This document shows, in pieces, positions 42,467 through 51,271 of a stretch of 64,000 bases of DNA. Positions within the stretch are counted from its first letter, which is position 1. Each line of letters begins with the position of its first letter. This stretch comes from Actinomycetota bacterium. GTDB taxonomy: Bacteria; Actinomycetota; Nitriliruptoria; Nitriliruptorales; Nitriliruptoraceae. The notes beneath the pieces are model-generated. The model was not told the origin of the DNA and did no database searches. It saw only the letters and a program-made list of their open reading frames with translations. The stretch is from assembly GCA_019347575.1 (NCBI GenBank), contig JAHWKY010000008.1, positions 62,001 through 126,000 on the forward strand. The letters are read 5' to 3'. The position numbers and the translations under genes were made by a program.

Positions 42467-42501
42467 CCACGCCGACGCAGCTGTTCCCTGCGTCGGCGTG
42501 G
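42467..42501. promoter_or_regulatory. Perfect 14-bp hairpin between divergent genes
   Basis: CCACGCCGACGCAG (42467-42480) pairs perfectly with 42488-42501 across a 7-base loop. It lies in the 348-base space between the phosphoesterase and the divergent ABC ATPase gene. No gene ends here, so it is not an ordinary terminator. It could shape the phosphoesterase 5' leader, act as an operator, or be a relic of an inserted repeat. Confidence 0.7.
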
Positions 42502-42527
42502 GACGACGCCGCGCTAGCGCAGAGGCT

Positions 42528-42651
42528 GGCGATGACGGAAACGCGCGTGGAGGCGTGTTCCCGTCGGGCTGACGTGCCCTGGTCGTGATGGCGATGACGG
42601 AAACGCGCGTGGACGCGTGTTCCTGTCGGGCTGACGTGCCCTGGTCGCACC
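42528..42651. repeat. 62-bp tandem duplication
   Basis: Two 62-bp units (42528-42589 and 42590-42651) each begin GGCGATGACGGAAACGCGCG and differ at only a few bases. They lie in the non-coding space between the phosphoesterase and the ABC transporter genes. They contain no gene I can support. Confidence 0.92.
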
Positions 42652-42772
42652 AATCGGCGTCGGCCGCAAGAGCCGGGGTCCTCGTGTCCTCCTCGCACGT
42701 GCCGTGGGGGGCGGCGCGTCGACACGCGGTAGCTTCGGCCCGCTCCTCTGCCCCCCTCCCAGGAACCGCATC

Positions 42773-43513
42773 GTGGAAGCTGCTCTCAACGCCGTCGAGG
42801 TACGCGGCGCTGTCAAGGTGTTCGGGGCGGGTCCCACCGCCGTGCGCGCGCTCGACGGCGTCGACCTCACCATCCCCGCAGGCGAGTTCGCCGCCATCAT
42901 GGGGCCGTCTGGATCCGGCAAGTCGACGCTGCTGCACTGCACCGCGGGACTCGACCGGCTGACCTCCGGCGAGGTGGTCATCGGCAGTACGTCGCTGGGC
43001 GGGCTGAGCGACAAGCGTCTGACGCGACTTCGCCGGGAGGAGGTTGGCTTCGTCTTCCAGGCGTACAACCTCGTACCCACGCTCTCCGCCGAGGAGAACA
43101 TCACCCTGCCGATCGATCTCGGTGGGGGGGACGTCGACCGTGGCTGGTTCGACCAGATCGTGGTGACCCTGGGACTCGGTGACCGCCTCGGGCACCGCCC
43201 ATCCCAGCTATCGGGCGGTGAGCAGCAGCGGGTGGCTGCGGCTCGAGCGTTGATCTCCCGTCCGGCGGTCGTGTTCGCCGACGAGCCCACCGGCGCGCTC
43301 GATTCCAACTCCTCTGCCGAACTGCTGGGGTTCCTGCAGCAGGCCTCGACGGAGTTCGGCCAGACGGTCGTGATGGTGACGCACGAGCCCCACGCTGCGG
43401 TCTACGCCGAGCGCCTCCTCTTCCTCAACGATGGCCGCATCGTCGACGAGATGGCTGCTCCCGACGCCGAGGCGGTGCTCGACCGCATGAAGCGGTTCGA
43501 CACCGCCGCCTGA
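42773..43513 (+). CDS. ABC transporter ATP-binding protein (MacB/LolD type)
   Basis: This 246-residue ATPase energises the permease encoded just downstream. Walker A is GPSGSGKST, the Q loop is VGFVFQAYNLVPTLSAEEN, the signature is LSGGEQQRVAAAR and Walker B is PAVVFADEPTGALD, followed by VTHEP with the switch His. The pattern is that of the LolD/MacB/FtsE-like group rather than an importer. The GTG at 42773 lies after AGGAA. The permease gene begins 28 bases after the stop. No membrane-fusion partner or substrate protein is beside it, so the substrate is unknown. Confidence 0.92.
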   Translation: MEAALNAVEVRGAVKVFGAGPTAVRALDGVDLTIPAGEFAAIMGPSGSGKSTLLHCTAGLDRLTSGEVVIGSTSLGGLSDKRLTRLRREEVGFVFQAYNLVPTLSAEENITLPIDLGGGDVDRGWFDQIVVTLGLGDRLGHRPSQLSGGEQQRVAAARALISRPAVVFADEPTGALDSNSSAELLGFLQQASTEFGQTVVMVTHEPHAAVYAERLLFLNDGRIVDEMAAPDAEAVLDRMKRFDTAA

Positions 43514-43541
43514 TCACCGCGTCGCGAGAGGAGGTCGACCG

Positions 43542-46097
43542 ATGCTCCGCGTAGCCCTCAAGTCCGTGCTCGGCAACAAGCTCCGGCTCGCGCTGACCGC
43601 GCTCGCGGTCGTGCTGGGGGTCGCGTTCGTCGCGGGCACCTTCGTCCTCACCGACTCGATCGACCGTGCGTTCGGCAACCTCCTCGATGAGGTGAACGAG
43701 GAGGTGGACGTCTACGTCAACCCCGCATCCACGATCGAGCGCGACGTCACCCAGCCCGCGGTCGGGGAGGCGGGGCCCACCCTCGACGAGGCGCTGCTCC
43801 AGGACGTGCTCGAGGTCGACGGGGTGGCTGGCGCGGCCGGTTTCGTCCAGGGTTTCGCCCAGATCATCGATCAGGAGGGTGAGCCCGTCGGCGGCATGGG
43901 CCCGCCTACGTTCGGCATGTCGTTCGTCGAGTCGGACCGGACCATCACGATCCGTGAGGGCCGCCCCCCGACCGCGCCGGGCGAGGTGACGATCGACGCG
44001 GCGACCGCGGAGCTGACGGACTACGAGGTCGGTGACACCGTGCCCGTCCTCCTGGCAGGTGGTGTCGAGGAGTTCGAGCTGGTCGCTATCACCGGTTTCG
44101 GAGATGCCGACAACCTCCTCGGTGCGACCATCGCGACGTTCGAGATGCAGACCGCACAGACGCTCCTGGGCAAGGAGGGGCGCTTCGACCAGATCGCGGT
44201 CCGGGCCGAGGAGGGGGTCGACGCCGAGACGTTGGCAGCGCGCATCGGGGATGCGGTGGCCGGTCCGTCGGTCGAGGTCGTCACGGCGGATGCTCAGGTC
44301 GCCGAGGATCGGCAGCAGATAACCGAGGGCCTGTCGTTCATCAACGTCGCCTTGCTCGCCTTCGCCGGCATCGCGCTGTTCGTGGGCGCGTTCCTGATCG
44401 TCAACACGTTCTCGATCATCGTCGCGCAGCGCACGCGGGAGTTCGCCCTGCTTCGTGCGGTGGGCGCGTCGGCCTCACAGGTGCGTACAGCGGTCATCCT
44501 CGAGGCGGTGGCCATCGGCGTGCTCGCCGGTGTGGTCGGCGTCCTGGCCGGCATCGGGCTCGCGCAGGCGCTGCGGGCGATCTTCGGCGCGATCGGGATC
44601 GACTTCCCGGACGGCGGTCTCGTCCTGCTACCACGAACGGTGATCGTGTCGTTCGTGATCGCGGTCCTCATCACCGCGGTCGCGGCGGTGGTGCCGGCGC
44701 AGCGCGCGAGCCGCATCACGCCGGTGGAGGCGATGCGCGAGAGTGCGGGCGACGAGCGGGAGCGCATCGGTCGAGGCAGGACGCTCGCCGGTACCGCGCT
44801 CGGCGTCGCAGGCGGGATCCTCGTGGCCGTCGGACTCGTCCTGGGCCCCGGGAACGCCATCGCCTTCGTGGGCGCCGGGGCCGCCGCCATGTTCGTCGGC
44901 GTCTCGTTGCTGGCCCCCTACGTCGCCGGTCCCGCCGCCGCGGTCATCGGCGCGCTCGCCGGACGGACGGTCTCGGGGCGTCTCGGTCGCGGGAACGCGG
45001 CGCGGAACCCGCGTCGCACCGCCTCGACAGCCTCGGCGCTGATGATCGGTGTGGCGCTGGTGACGTTCGTGTCCATCTTCGCCGCCTCGGCGACGGCGTC
45101 GGTCAGCCGGCTGTTCAACGAACAGCTCGGGGCGGATCTCACCGTCCAGTCGGCGTCGGGGTTCACGCCGATCCCGCCTGGGTTCGCCGCAGCGCTCCGC
45201 GAGCTCGACGCGGTCGGGGCGGTGACCCCGGTGCGATCGGCGACCATCCGCATCGACGGCGTCGAGGGCCGCTCCAACATCGGCGCCGCCGACCCCGTGG
45301 CGATGCCCAGCCTCATCGAGATCGGGGTCGTCGAGGGTGAGCTCGCGGACCTCACGACGCCCGACACGGTGCTGCTGCACGAGGACTTCGCGGCCGCCGA
45401 GGACCTCGTCGTCGGTGATGACCTCGACGTCGCGTTCACGACCGGGGCGACGACGACGGTCGAGGTCGTGGGGATCTACGCCAACGAGGAGCTCGCTGCC
45501 GGGCCCCTGCTGGTCTCGCTCGAGACGCTCGAGCGCCACGTCGAAGGAGCCTTCGACCTGATCGTGGTCGCTGACGCTGCGGAGGGCGTCGAGGTCGAGG
45601 ACGCACGGGTCGCGATCGGGGCGGTGGCCAACGACTTCCCGGGTGTCGTTGTGCGTGACCAGGCGCAGCTGCGTGAGCAGTCGCAGGAGCAGGTCGATCA
45701 GCTGCTCAACATCATGATCGGGCTGCTGATGCTGGCTTTGATCATCGCCCTGATCGGCATCGTGAACACGCTCGCGTTGTCGGTGTTCGAGCGGACCCGC
45801 GAGATCGGCCTGCTGCGCGCGGTCGGCATGGAGCGGCGCCAGGTGCGCCGGATGGTGCGGTGGGAGGCCGTGATCGTCGCGGTGTTCGGGGCGGTGCTCG
45901 GGGTGACGGTCGGCGCCTTCTTCGGCTGGGCGGTCGTCACCTCGCTCGCTGACGAGGGGCTGCCCGTGCTCGAGTTCCCCGTCGGCCGGCTGCTCGTCTA
46001 CGTCATCGTCGCTGCCCTGGCCGGCGTCCTGGCGGCCGTGTTCCCCGCCCGGCGCGCAGCCCGACTGGACGTGCTCGAAGCCGTCACCACGGAATGA
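43542..46097 (+). CDS. ABC transporter permease with two FtsX domains
   Basis: This 851-residue membrane protein has an N-terminal helix (about residues 13-33), a large periplasm-type domain, three helices of a first FtsX domain (about 260-400), further helices, and a second extracytoplasmic domain and FtsX domain at the C-terminus. The paired motifs RTREFALLRAVGASASQVRT and RTREIGLLRAVGMERRQVRR mark the two coupling helices that meet the ATPase. Such proteins usually move lipids, peptides or drugs outward, or transmit force. ATG at 43542 follows GAGAGGAGG. It pairs with the ATPase upstream. Confidence 0.92.
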   Translation: MLRVALKSVLGNKLRLALTALAVVLGVAFVAGTFVLTDSIDRAFGNLLDEVNEEVDVYVNPASTIERDVTQPAVGEAGPTLDEALLQDVLEVDGVAGAAGFVQGFAQIIDQEGEPVGGMGPPTFGMSFVESDRTITIREGRPPTAPGEVTIDAATAELTDYEVGDTVPVLLAGGVEEFELVAITGFGDADNLLGATIATFEMQTAQTLLGKEGRFDQIAVRAEEGVDAETLAARIGDAVAGPSVEVVTADAQVAEDRQQITEGLSFINVALLAFAGIALFVGAFLIVNTFSIIVAQRTREFALLRAVGASASQVRTAVILEAVAIGVLAGVVGVLAGIGLAQALRAIFGAIGIDFPDGGLVLLPRTVIVSFVIAVLITAVAAVVPAQRASRITPVEAMRESAGDERERIGRGRTLAGTALGVAGGILVAVGLVLGPGNAIAFVGAGAAAMFVGVSLLAPYVAGPAAAVIGALAGRTVSGRLGRGNAARNPRRTASTASALMIGVALVTFVSIFAASATASVSRLFNEQLGADLTVQSASGFTPIPPGFAAALRELDAVGAVTPVRSATIRIDGVEGRSNIGAADPVAMPSLIEIGVVEGELADLTTPDTVLLHEDFAAAEDLVVGDDLDVAFTTGATTTVEVVGIYANEELAAGPLLVSLETLERHVEGAFDLIVVADAAEGVEVEDARVAIGAVANDFPGVVVRDQAQLREQSQEQVDQLLNIMIGLLMLALIIALIGIVNTLALSVFERTREIGLLRAVGMERRQVRRMVRWEAVIVAVFGAVLGVTVGAFFGWAVVTSLADEGLPVLEFPVGRLLVYVIVAALAGVLAAVFPARRAARLDVLEAVTTE

Positions 46098-46139
46098 CCG
46101 CGGGCTCAACCCCCGTGCCACCGGTGTGGGCGCCCCGTC

Positions 46140-46183
46140 GATGTACGCGTTGCGGTGCCATCTGGCACCGAAGTGCGTACATC
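46140..46183. terminator. Long hairpin downstream of the ABC permease
   Basis: Two 21-base arms (46140-46160 and 46163-46183) match at 18 positions, starting GATGTACGC and ending GCGTACATC, with a 2-base centre. It lies 43 bases after the permease stop and about 100 bases from the tRNA 3' end, which comes from the other strand. A bidirectional terminator is likely, though no T run follows. Nothing else is visible between 46098 and 46285. Confidence 0.65.
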
Positions 46184-46285
46184 AACCCGCCGGACCCGTC
46201 GGCGCGGTCGCACGGAGAGGTGGAGACGGAGGTGAGGTGACCGCCGGGGACCCGCCGGCTCGGACACGAGGGGGGCTGCACTCAG

Positions 46286-46378
46286 CGGAGGCGGACGGGA
46301 ATCGAACCCGCCAGGGCGTCCAAGACGCCCTCAACGGTTTTGAAGACCGCGGGGCCCACCAGGAACCCAGACGCCTCC
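46286..46378 (-). tRNA. selC: tRNA-Sec (selenocysteine, anticodon UCA)
   Basis: This 93-base gene folds as a bacterial selenocysteine tRNA. It has a long acceptor stem (GGAGGCG paired to CGCCTCC, eighth pair T-C), a 6-bp D stem (GGGTTC/GGGCCC) with a short loop, an anticodon loop CTTCAAA with TCA at 46341-46343, and a long variable arm with a perfect 8-bp stem (AGGGCGTC/GACGCCCT). The T arm is GCGGG-TTCGATT-CCCGT. The discriminator is G, and CCA is not encoded. Long D stem plus UCA excludes tRNA-Ser and ordinary suppressors. selA, selB and selD are not in the window. Confidence 0.94.
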
Positions 46379-46456
46379 CCGTGCTCCAGCGTCGGAGCAC
46401 GCCCGGCCAGGGTAGTGTCCGATGGTGGTGGCCCGACGCCCCAGGCCGCTGGGGCA

Positions 46457-46476
46457 GGGGCGACGCAAGTCGCCCC
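46457..46476. promoter_or_regulatory. 8-bp hairpin with GCAA tetraloop upstream of the protease gene
   Basis: GGGGCGAC-GCAA-GTCGCCCC is a perfect 8-bp stem with a GNRA loop. It lies between the divergent tRNA-Sec and protease genes, 56 bases before the protease start. It may sit in the protease leader or insulate the two units. Confidence 0.55.
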
Positions 46477-46531
46477 GTCCGGCCCACCTCTACCGTCCAG
46501 GGGAACGTCGGAGAGACAACGGAGGGTGAAC

Positions 46532-47467
46532 GTGAGGGCACGCATGCGATGGACCACGCTGCTGGCGCTCGTCGTTGGGCTCGGTGCCTTGCTGCTGACG
46601 GCGGCGGCGCCGGCGGACGTCGAGGCGGATCCGCTGGCCGGCTACCCCGAGGGCAGCCAACTGCTCGAGGGCGGGGCGGTGGCGGTACCGATGAGAGCTC
46701 CGTCACCCGACTGGCTGACCCCGGAGCTGCGCCAGAAGGCATCGGAGGCGGCCGGACGCGGCATGGGCGTCGACATCGAGACCGGTGAGCTGGTCTCGGC
46801 GAGCGCGGCCAGCCAGTTCCTGTTCATCCGCCCCGGGACGTGGATGATCGCCCCGGCGTGGTGCACGATGGCGTTCGTGACCGGCAGCCCCGGTTCGTAC
46901 TCCATCACCACCGCCGGGCACTGCTTCGACGGCCGCTCCGAGGTGATCGTGCTGACCGCGCCGTCGCTCATCTTCGCGATCGGCACCGGCAACGGGCACG
47001 CCGGACCGGTCGGCAACGACCACGGCAGCGTCAAGATCTATCCCGAGTTCCAGACGTACGTCGATGCCGACACCGCCGTCGTCGGCGGCCCTGGCCCCGC
47101 CGCGAGCTGCGGCAGCTCCAGCGTCGTCGCCACCATCACTAACCCCGTCCCCGTCAAGCACTTCGGTCACGGTGTGGCGATCGGGACCGGCGGAACCCCC
47201 CGTGCAGGGGTGAGCACCCACGCGAACAACCGCGACCCGTTCATCGAGGGCGGCTTCAGCGACCGCGCGGTGTATTGGTTCGGCGCCGCGACGCCGGGAG
47301 ACTCCGGATCGCCCGTGATGACCGCCGCCACGCCGGAGTGCCCGCTCGGTGAGGCGCTGGCGATCCTGACCCACCTCGTCGTCGTCGGGCACAACGCGCA
47401 GTACATCGCCGGGACCCCGGTCAGCAAGATCGGGACCGCGACCGTCGGCAACGGCCTCCCCGTCTAA
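46532..47467 (+). CDS. Secreted trypsin-like (S1/streptogrisin-type) serine protease
   Basis: This 311-residue protein has a signal peptide (MRWTTLLALVVGLGALLLTA), a propeptide-like region of about 80 residues and an S1-fold domain. The catalytic triad is readable as His in SITTAGHCFDG, Asp in YVDADTAVVGG and Ser in ATPGDSGSPVM. Cysteines near each motif suggest disulfides, as in actinobacterial streptogrisins. The GTG at 46532 was chosen because GGAGGG lies five bases upstream. An inner ATG 12 bases later would give almost the same signal. It diverges from the tRNA-Sec gene. Confidence 0.88.
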   Translation: MRARMRWTTLLALVVGLGALLLTAAAPADVEADPLAGYPEGSQLLEGGAVAVPMRAPSPDWLTPELRQKASEAAGRGMGVDIETGELVSASAASQFLFIRPGTWMIAPAWCTMAFVTGSPGSYSITTAGHCFDGRSEVIVLTAPSLIFAIGTGNGHAGPVGNDHGSVKIYPEFQTYVDADTAVVGGPGPAASCGSSSVVATITNPVPVKHFGHGVAIGTGGTPRAGVSTHANNRDPFIEGGFSDRAVYWFGAATPGDSGSPVMTAATPECPLGEALAILTHLVVVGHNAQYIAGTPVSKIGTATVGNGLPV

Positions 47468-47476
47468 CGCGTCCGG

Positions 47477-48484
47477 TCAGCTGGCGGGGGTCAGGGTCCC
47501 GGGCGAGACGTCCAGGGTGGCCGCGGCGCCGGGCGTGCCCAGCCAGTTCTTGGCGTGCACCTCGAAGAACGTGCAGTCGGACACGCCAGACAGCGAGACC
47601 GTCTCGGCCTGAACGCCGCCGGTGAGGTTGTTGCCGGTGGAGGCGGCGATCTCGTTGCCGTCCGCGTCGAACACGTGCAGGTCGTAGTCCCCGCGCAGGT
47701 CCGGCTGGGTCGGCTCATCCCAGTCGAGGGTGATGCTCAGCGACTGCGCCCCCGCGTACTGCGACGGCACGTCGAGCACGTACGCGAACGCGTTCACCGA
47801 CGCCGCCGCGAGTCCGGTCTGATCGCCGATCCCCTGGTCGACGACGCTGGTGGGATCCGGGGTGCCCCCGCGGAAGGACTCGCCGGTCCCGGCGGCCAAC
47901 AGCGCGCTCGCTCCTTCGGGGAGTTCGCACGGGGTGTCGACGTGGTCGCCCTGGAGGTTGCTGATCCCCACGTCCAGCGTCGCCTCCGCACCGGGCGTGC
48001 CCAGCCAGTTCTTGGCGTGGACGATGACCTGGGTGCACTGCTCGACACCGGAGAGGAAGACCGTCTCGGCCTGGGCACCGCCCAGGAGGTTGTCGCCGGT
48101 GGAGGCGGCGATCTCGTTGCCCTCGGCGTCGAACACGTGCAGGTCGTAGTCCCCGCGCAGGTCCGGCTGGGTGGGTTCATCCCAGTCGAGCGTGATGGTC
48201 ACGGTCGCCGTGTCGGCCGGCGCGATGTCGACGAGGTAGTGGAACGCCGTGACCGACACGCCGGCCAGGCCGGTCTGGTCGCCGATGCCCTGGTCGATGA
48301 GGCTGGTCGGATCGGGCGTGCCCCCACGGAAGGACTCCAAAGTGCCGTGCACCCCGATCGCCTCGGCGCCTTCCACCGCGGCGCACGGTTCCGTCGGTGG
48401 TGCGAGCTCGGGATCGTGCATGGCGATCGAGCTCACCGCCAGTACCCCGAGTGCGACGAGCGGTAGCGCGGGTCGGATCTGCAT
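47477..48484 (-). CDS. Secreted protein made of two tandem repeats, unknown function
   Basis: This 335-residue protein has a signal peptide (PALPLVALGVLAVSSIAM) and two copies of a unit of about 135 residues. Each unit contains ESFRGGTPDPTS, DQGIGDQTGLA, ITLDWDEPTQPDLRGDYDLH followed by VFDA-GNEIAASTG, and AKNWLGTPGA. The near identity of the two units, also at the DNA level, points to a recent duplication. The DWDEP-DYDLHVFD pattern recalls beta-sandwich pre-peptidase-like domains, but I cannot name a family. ATG at 48484 follows GGAGAGAT. Its neighbours are exported enzymes. Confidence 0.8.
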   Translation of the reverse strand: MQIRPALPLVALGVLAVSSIAMHDPELAPPTEPCAAVEGAEAIGVHGTLESFRGGTPDPTSLIDQGIGDQTGLAGVSVTAFHYLVDIAPADTATVTITLDWDEPTQPDLRGDYDLHVFDAEGNEIAASTGDNLLGGAQAETVFLSGVEQCTQVIVHAKNWLGTPGAEATLDVGISNLQGDHVDTPCELPEGASALLAAGTGESFRGGTPDPTSVVDQGIGDQTGLAAASVNAFAYVLDVPSQYAGAQSLSITLDWDEPTQPDLRGDYDLHVFDADGNEIAASTGNNLTGGVQAETVSLSGVSDCTFFEVHAKNWLGTPGAAATLDVSPGTLTPAS

Positions 48485-48569
48485 CGTTATCTCTCCAGCC
48501 GGTGGCCTTCTCGCTTGTGGACCTTCGACACGCACCCTCCCGGTTCCTGCCGACATCCCGGAACAGCGA

Positions 48570-49583
48570 TCAGGGGTCCTGGGGGCACTCGCCGTCGATC
48601 GGGGCGGGACACGGAGGGACGGGGATCGCGGCGTCCCACCCGATGTGCCTCTCGGCGAGGACCTGCTCGAGCAGGCTGGGACGGTTGGTCATGATCCCAT
48701 CCACCCCGAGGTCGATGAGGCGCTCCATCTCGGCTCGGGAGTCGATGGTCCACGCGTGAACGGCGAGGTCGTTGGCGTGCGCGTCGGCGACGAAGTCGGC
48801 GGTGACGACCTCGATGCCGCTGTAGCTGGGCGGGACCTGCAACGCGTGGTGGATCACCAGCGGGACGCCGGGTGCGGCGGCCTGAGTGGAGGCGACGAAC
48901 GCCCCGGCCCCCACGAGGCCCGGGGCGGTGTGCACGTCGGGGGCGTGGGTCTTGAACTCCAGCACCGCCTGGTCCTCGAACGACACGACGATCACGTCGT
49001 CGGTGCGCTCGAACTCGGCGAGCAGGTCCGCGATCGCCTGGGCGTTCGCCGACATGGTCTGGGGAGCCTCGGGTTTGATCTCGATATTGAGCGGCACGCC
49101 TGGGAAGGTCTCGAGCACCTCACGCAGCGTCGGGATGCGGAACCACTCCGGCACGTAGCCCGGCACCGGATCGCGGTCGCGGGTCGCCATCCCGCGCCAC
49201 AGGTAGTCCGCCTCGGGGCGGCCGGTGGCCGGGTAGCCGCCCTTCACGGCCCAGTACGCGGCGTCGAGCGCTTGCACCTCGGCCAGGGTCAACTCGGCCA
49301 CCCGCCCCGAACCGTTCGTGGTCCGGTCGACGGTGGAGTCGTGGATGACGACGACGTGACCGTCGGAGGTGATGGCGACGTCGGTCTCGAGCACGTCGAC
49401 GCCCCGCAGCAGCCCCTCGCGGTAGGCGTAGAGCGTGTTCTCGGGCCACTCGAACGCCCCGCCGCGGTGGGCCTGGTTCAGCACCCGGCGCTCGAGCCAC
49501 GGGTTGTGAGAGGCGGCGGTCGTGAACGCCGGTAGTGCTGCGGCCGCGATGGCCGCGACGAGGAGGAGTCGCAGGATGGGCAT
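48570..49583 (-). CDS. glpQ: Secreted glycerophosphodiester phosphodiesterase
   Basis: This 337-residue exported enzyme cleaves glycerophosphodiesters to glycerol 3-phosphate and an alcohol. After the signal peptide (LRLLLVAAIAAAALPAFTTA) come the GDPD motifs NQAHRGGAFEWPENTLYAYR, LETDVAITSDGHVVVIHDST, and later PLNIEIKPE and HAWTIDSRAEMERLIDLGVD with GIMTNRPS at the end. The catalytic His pair and metal ligands are present. It begins five bases after the stop of the Tat-exported PHP protein, so the two are probably co-transcribed and may share phosphate scavenging as a purpose. Confidence 0.93.
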   Translation of the reverse strand: MPILRLLLVAAIAAAALPAFTTAASHNPWLERRVLNQAHRGGAFEWPENTLYAYREGLLRGVDVLETDVAITSDGHVVVIHDSTVDRTTNGSGRVAELTLAEVQALDAAYWAVKGGYPATGRPEADYLWRGMATRDRDPVPGYVPEWFRIPTLREVLETFPGVPLNIEIKPEAPQTMSANAQAIADLLAEFERTDDVIVVSFEDQAVLEFKTHAPDVHTAPGLVGAGAFVASTQAAAPGVPLVIHHALQVPPSYSGIEVVTADFVADAHANDLAVHAWTIDSRAEMERLIDLGVDGIMTNRPSLLEQVLAERHIGWDAAIPVPPCPAPIDGECPQDP

Positions 49584-49587
49584 CGGG

Positions 49588-51060
49588 TCAGCCCGCGACG
49601 TCGAGGTAGAACGGGGACGTGTAGGCGATGGCCTTGCCGAGCCCGGCGTAGTCGGTGCTCGCTGCGCGACCGTCGGCGCCCTGGTCGGGGTCGGTCAGGC
49701 GCACGAAGAGCCAGTCGCCGTCGGCGCGATCGACCTCGAGCTCCACCGTGATCAGCTCACCCTCCTCGCCCGGGACGACCGCGGTCGCCGCTGATGCGAT
49801 GCTCGGGAGCTGGTCACCGGGACGGCAGACCTGCACGCCGATGGTGCGTCCGGTCCAGTCGTCGCCGGGGTCGCTGAAACCCGACGGTGGCGTGACCACG
49901 CCCCGCGCGAGATCGAGCTCGATGCGCACCGTGCCGCCGTCGTGTGCCAGCGCGGATCCCATCCGCGCGTCCTCCCCACTGGAGAGCGAGGTGGCACGCG
50001 CGTCCAACCGCAGACCCAGGACGTTGGTCGCGAAGAAGCGCCGCTGGAGCATCGCCTGCTTGACGCCGTCGGGTCCGAGGTCGTCGACCCACAGCCCTCC
50101 TCGGCCCTTACCCTCCTCGAACCCCCACTCCGTTCCATGCTCGTCGGTTACGCCGAGCAGGCCCGGGCGCCAGCCCGCGTTGAGGCACTGGTTGATGGGC
50201 GAGGGGCGTCCACGGTCGACCGCCCTGAACAGGTAGTCCTCGCGGCGGTTGAACACCTCGAGGCTGACGAGCCGCTCCTGCAGCGCGGCGTCGTACCAGA
50301 AGTCCTGGAAGCGGCCGACCTCGCGTCCGGGATGGTTGAACCCGGCGATCCCGTCGAGGCCGCCGACGCCGTTGGAGGGCTCGAGCTTGAGCCACTCGTA
50401 GAACAGACGCATGCCCTCGCCGACGTTGCCGGTGGCGATGAGGGCGTCGATCTGTTCGGCGAGTTCCTGCGGGAAGTCGCCGTCGCTCTCGTCGTGGAGG
50501 AAGTCGCCGGCGTTGTTGCCGCGCCCCGCGCCTCCCGTGTGCAGCGGATCGGTGTAGTTCTCGCTGAACCACACGTTCATGTGGCCCAGCGACGGGCTCG
50601 ACCACTCGAAGCCGCGGAGCGCGAGGAACTCCTCGGAGGTCGCGGCCTCGGCGTAGGCACGTGTCTGCTCCCAGCTCGCGTCGTTGAGGCCGAAGAAGCC
50701 GCCGCACGTCGTTCGCTCGGGTCCGAACACGTCGCAGGGGAAGCCTCCGGGGAGCCCCCAGCTCACCGTGGTGTGGTCGGTGAGCGCCGCGATGTCGAGG
50801 CCGGCCGACCGCATCGACAGGTACGCCGCGCTGGCCTCGCCGGCGCCGTCGGACAGCAGCGTGTGGTTGTGCAGGTCGGCGTGGACCACGCGCGTCCCGG
50901 GGAACAGCCGGGACTCACGAGCGGTGCCGTAGTTGTCCTGCGCCCCGAGCGTGGGGCCGAGCGGAGCGAACAACCCGCGGTTGCGCAGCAGGGGCGGCAT
51001 CAGAAGCAACGCCCCCGCGCTGCTACTGCCCTTGAGGAAGTCGCGTCTCGAGAGGTCCAT
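49588..51060 (-). CDS. Tat-exported PHP-domain metallohydrolase
   Basis: This protein of about 490 residues begins with a twin-arginine signal (LSRRDFLKGSSSAGALLLM). The PHP phosphoesterase domain has metal motifs VVHADLHNHTLLSDG, IAALTDHTTVSWG, and later GIAGFNHPGREVG and LLGVTDEHGTEWG. A beta-rich C-terminal domain follows. Related secreted PHP proteins are annotated as DUF3604-like or CehA-like, but the substrate is not known. ATG at 51060 was chosen to start at the Tat signal, with GGAG upstream. It is directly upstream of glpQ. A second PHP domain occurs in the fusion protein at 55354-58800. Confidence 0.85.
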   Translation of the reverse strand: MDLSRRDFLKGSSSAGALLLMPPLLRNRGLFAPLGPTLGAQDNYGTARESRLFPGTRVVHADLHNHTLLSDGAGEASAAYLSMRSAGLDIAALTDHTTVSWGLPGGFPCDVFGPERTTCGGFFGLNDASWEQTRAYAEAATSEEFLALRGFEWSSPSLGHMNVWFSENYTDPLHTGGAGRGNNAGDFLHDESDGDFPQELAEQIDALIATGNVGEGMRLFYEWLKLEPSNGVGGLDGIAGFNHPGREVGRFQDFWYDAALQERLVSLEVFNRREDYLFRAVDRGRPSPINQCLNAGWRPGLLGVTDEHGTEWGFEEGKGRGGLWVDDLGPDGVKQAMLQRRFFATNVLGLRLDARATSLSSGEDARMGSALAHDGGTVRIELDLARGVVTPPSGFSDPGDDWTGRTIGVQVCRPGDQLPSIASAATAVVPGEEGELITVELEVDRADGDWLFVRLTDPDQGADGRAASTDYAGLGKAIAYTSPFYLDVAG

Positions 51061-51271
51061 GGGTCGTGCTCCGTGGAGAGTGATCATGTGGACGTGACCG
51101 GTGTCCTCGGGGCGGACGGGTCCTACTTCGCCGCTCCGCGTCCCTTCTCCTACCCGTGGAACAGCTCGGGCCGGGGCGCCACCCGCCCCGGCCCGAACGG
51201 GCCGATCCTCTCGCGCAGGTCCGTTGGCCACCCGAGCCCCAGCTCCTGCGGACCGCGCGGATCGGTGCCAA

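Noticed and set aside
42425-43195. 5' extension of the phosphoesterase frame across the spacer and the ABC ATPase gene
   Set aside because: It runs through tandem repeats and antisense to a clear ATPase. The Tat signal marks the real start at 42424.
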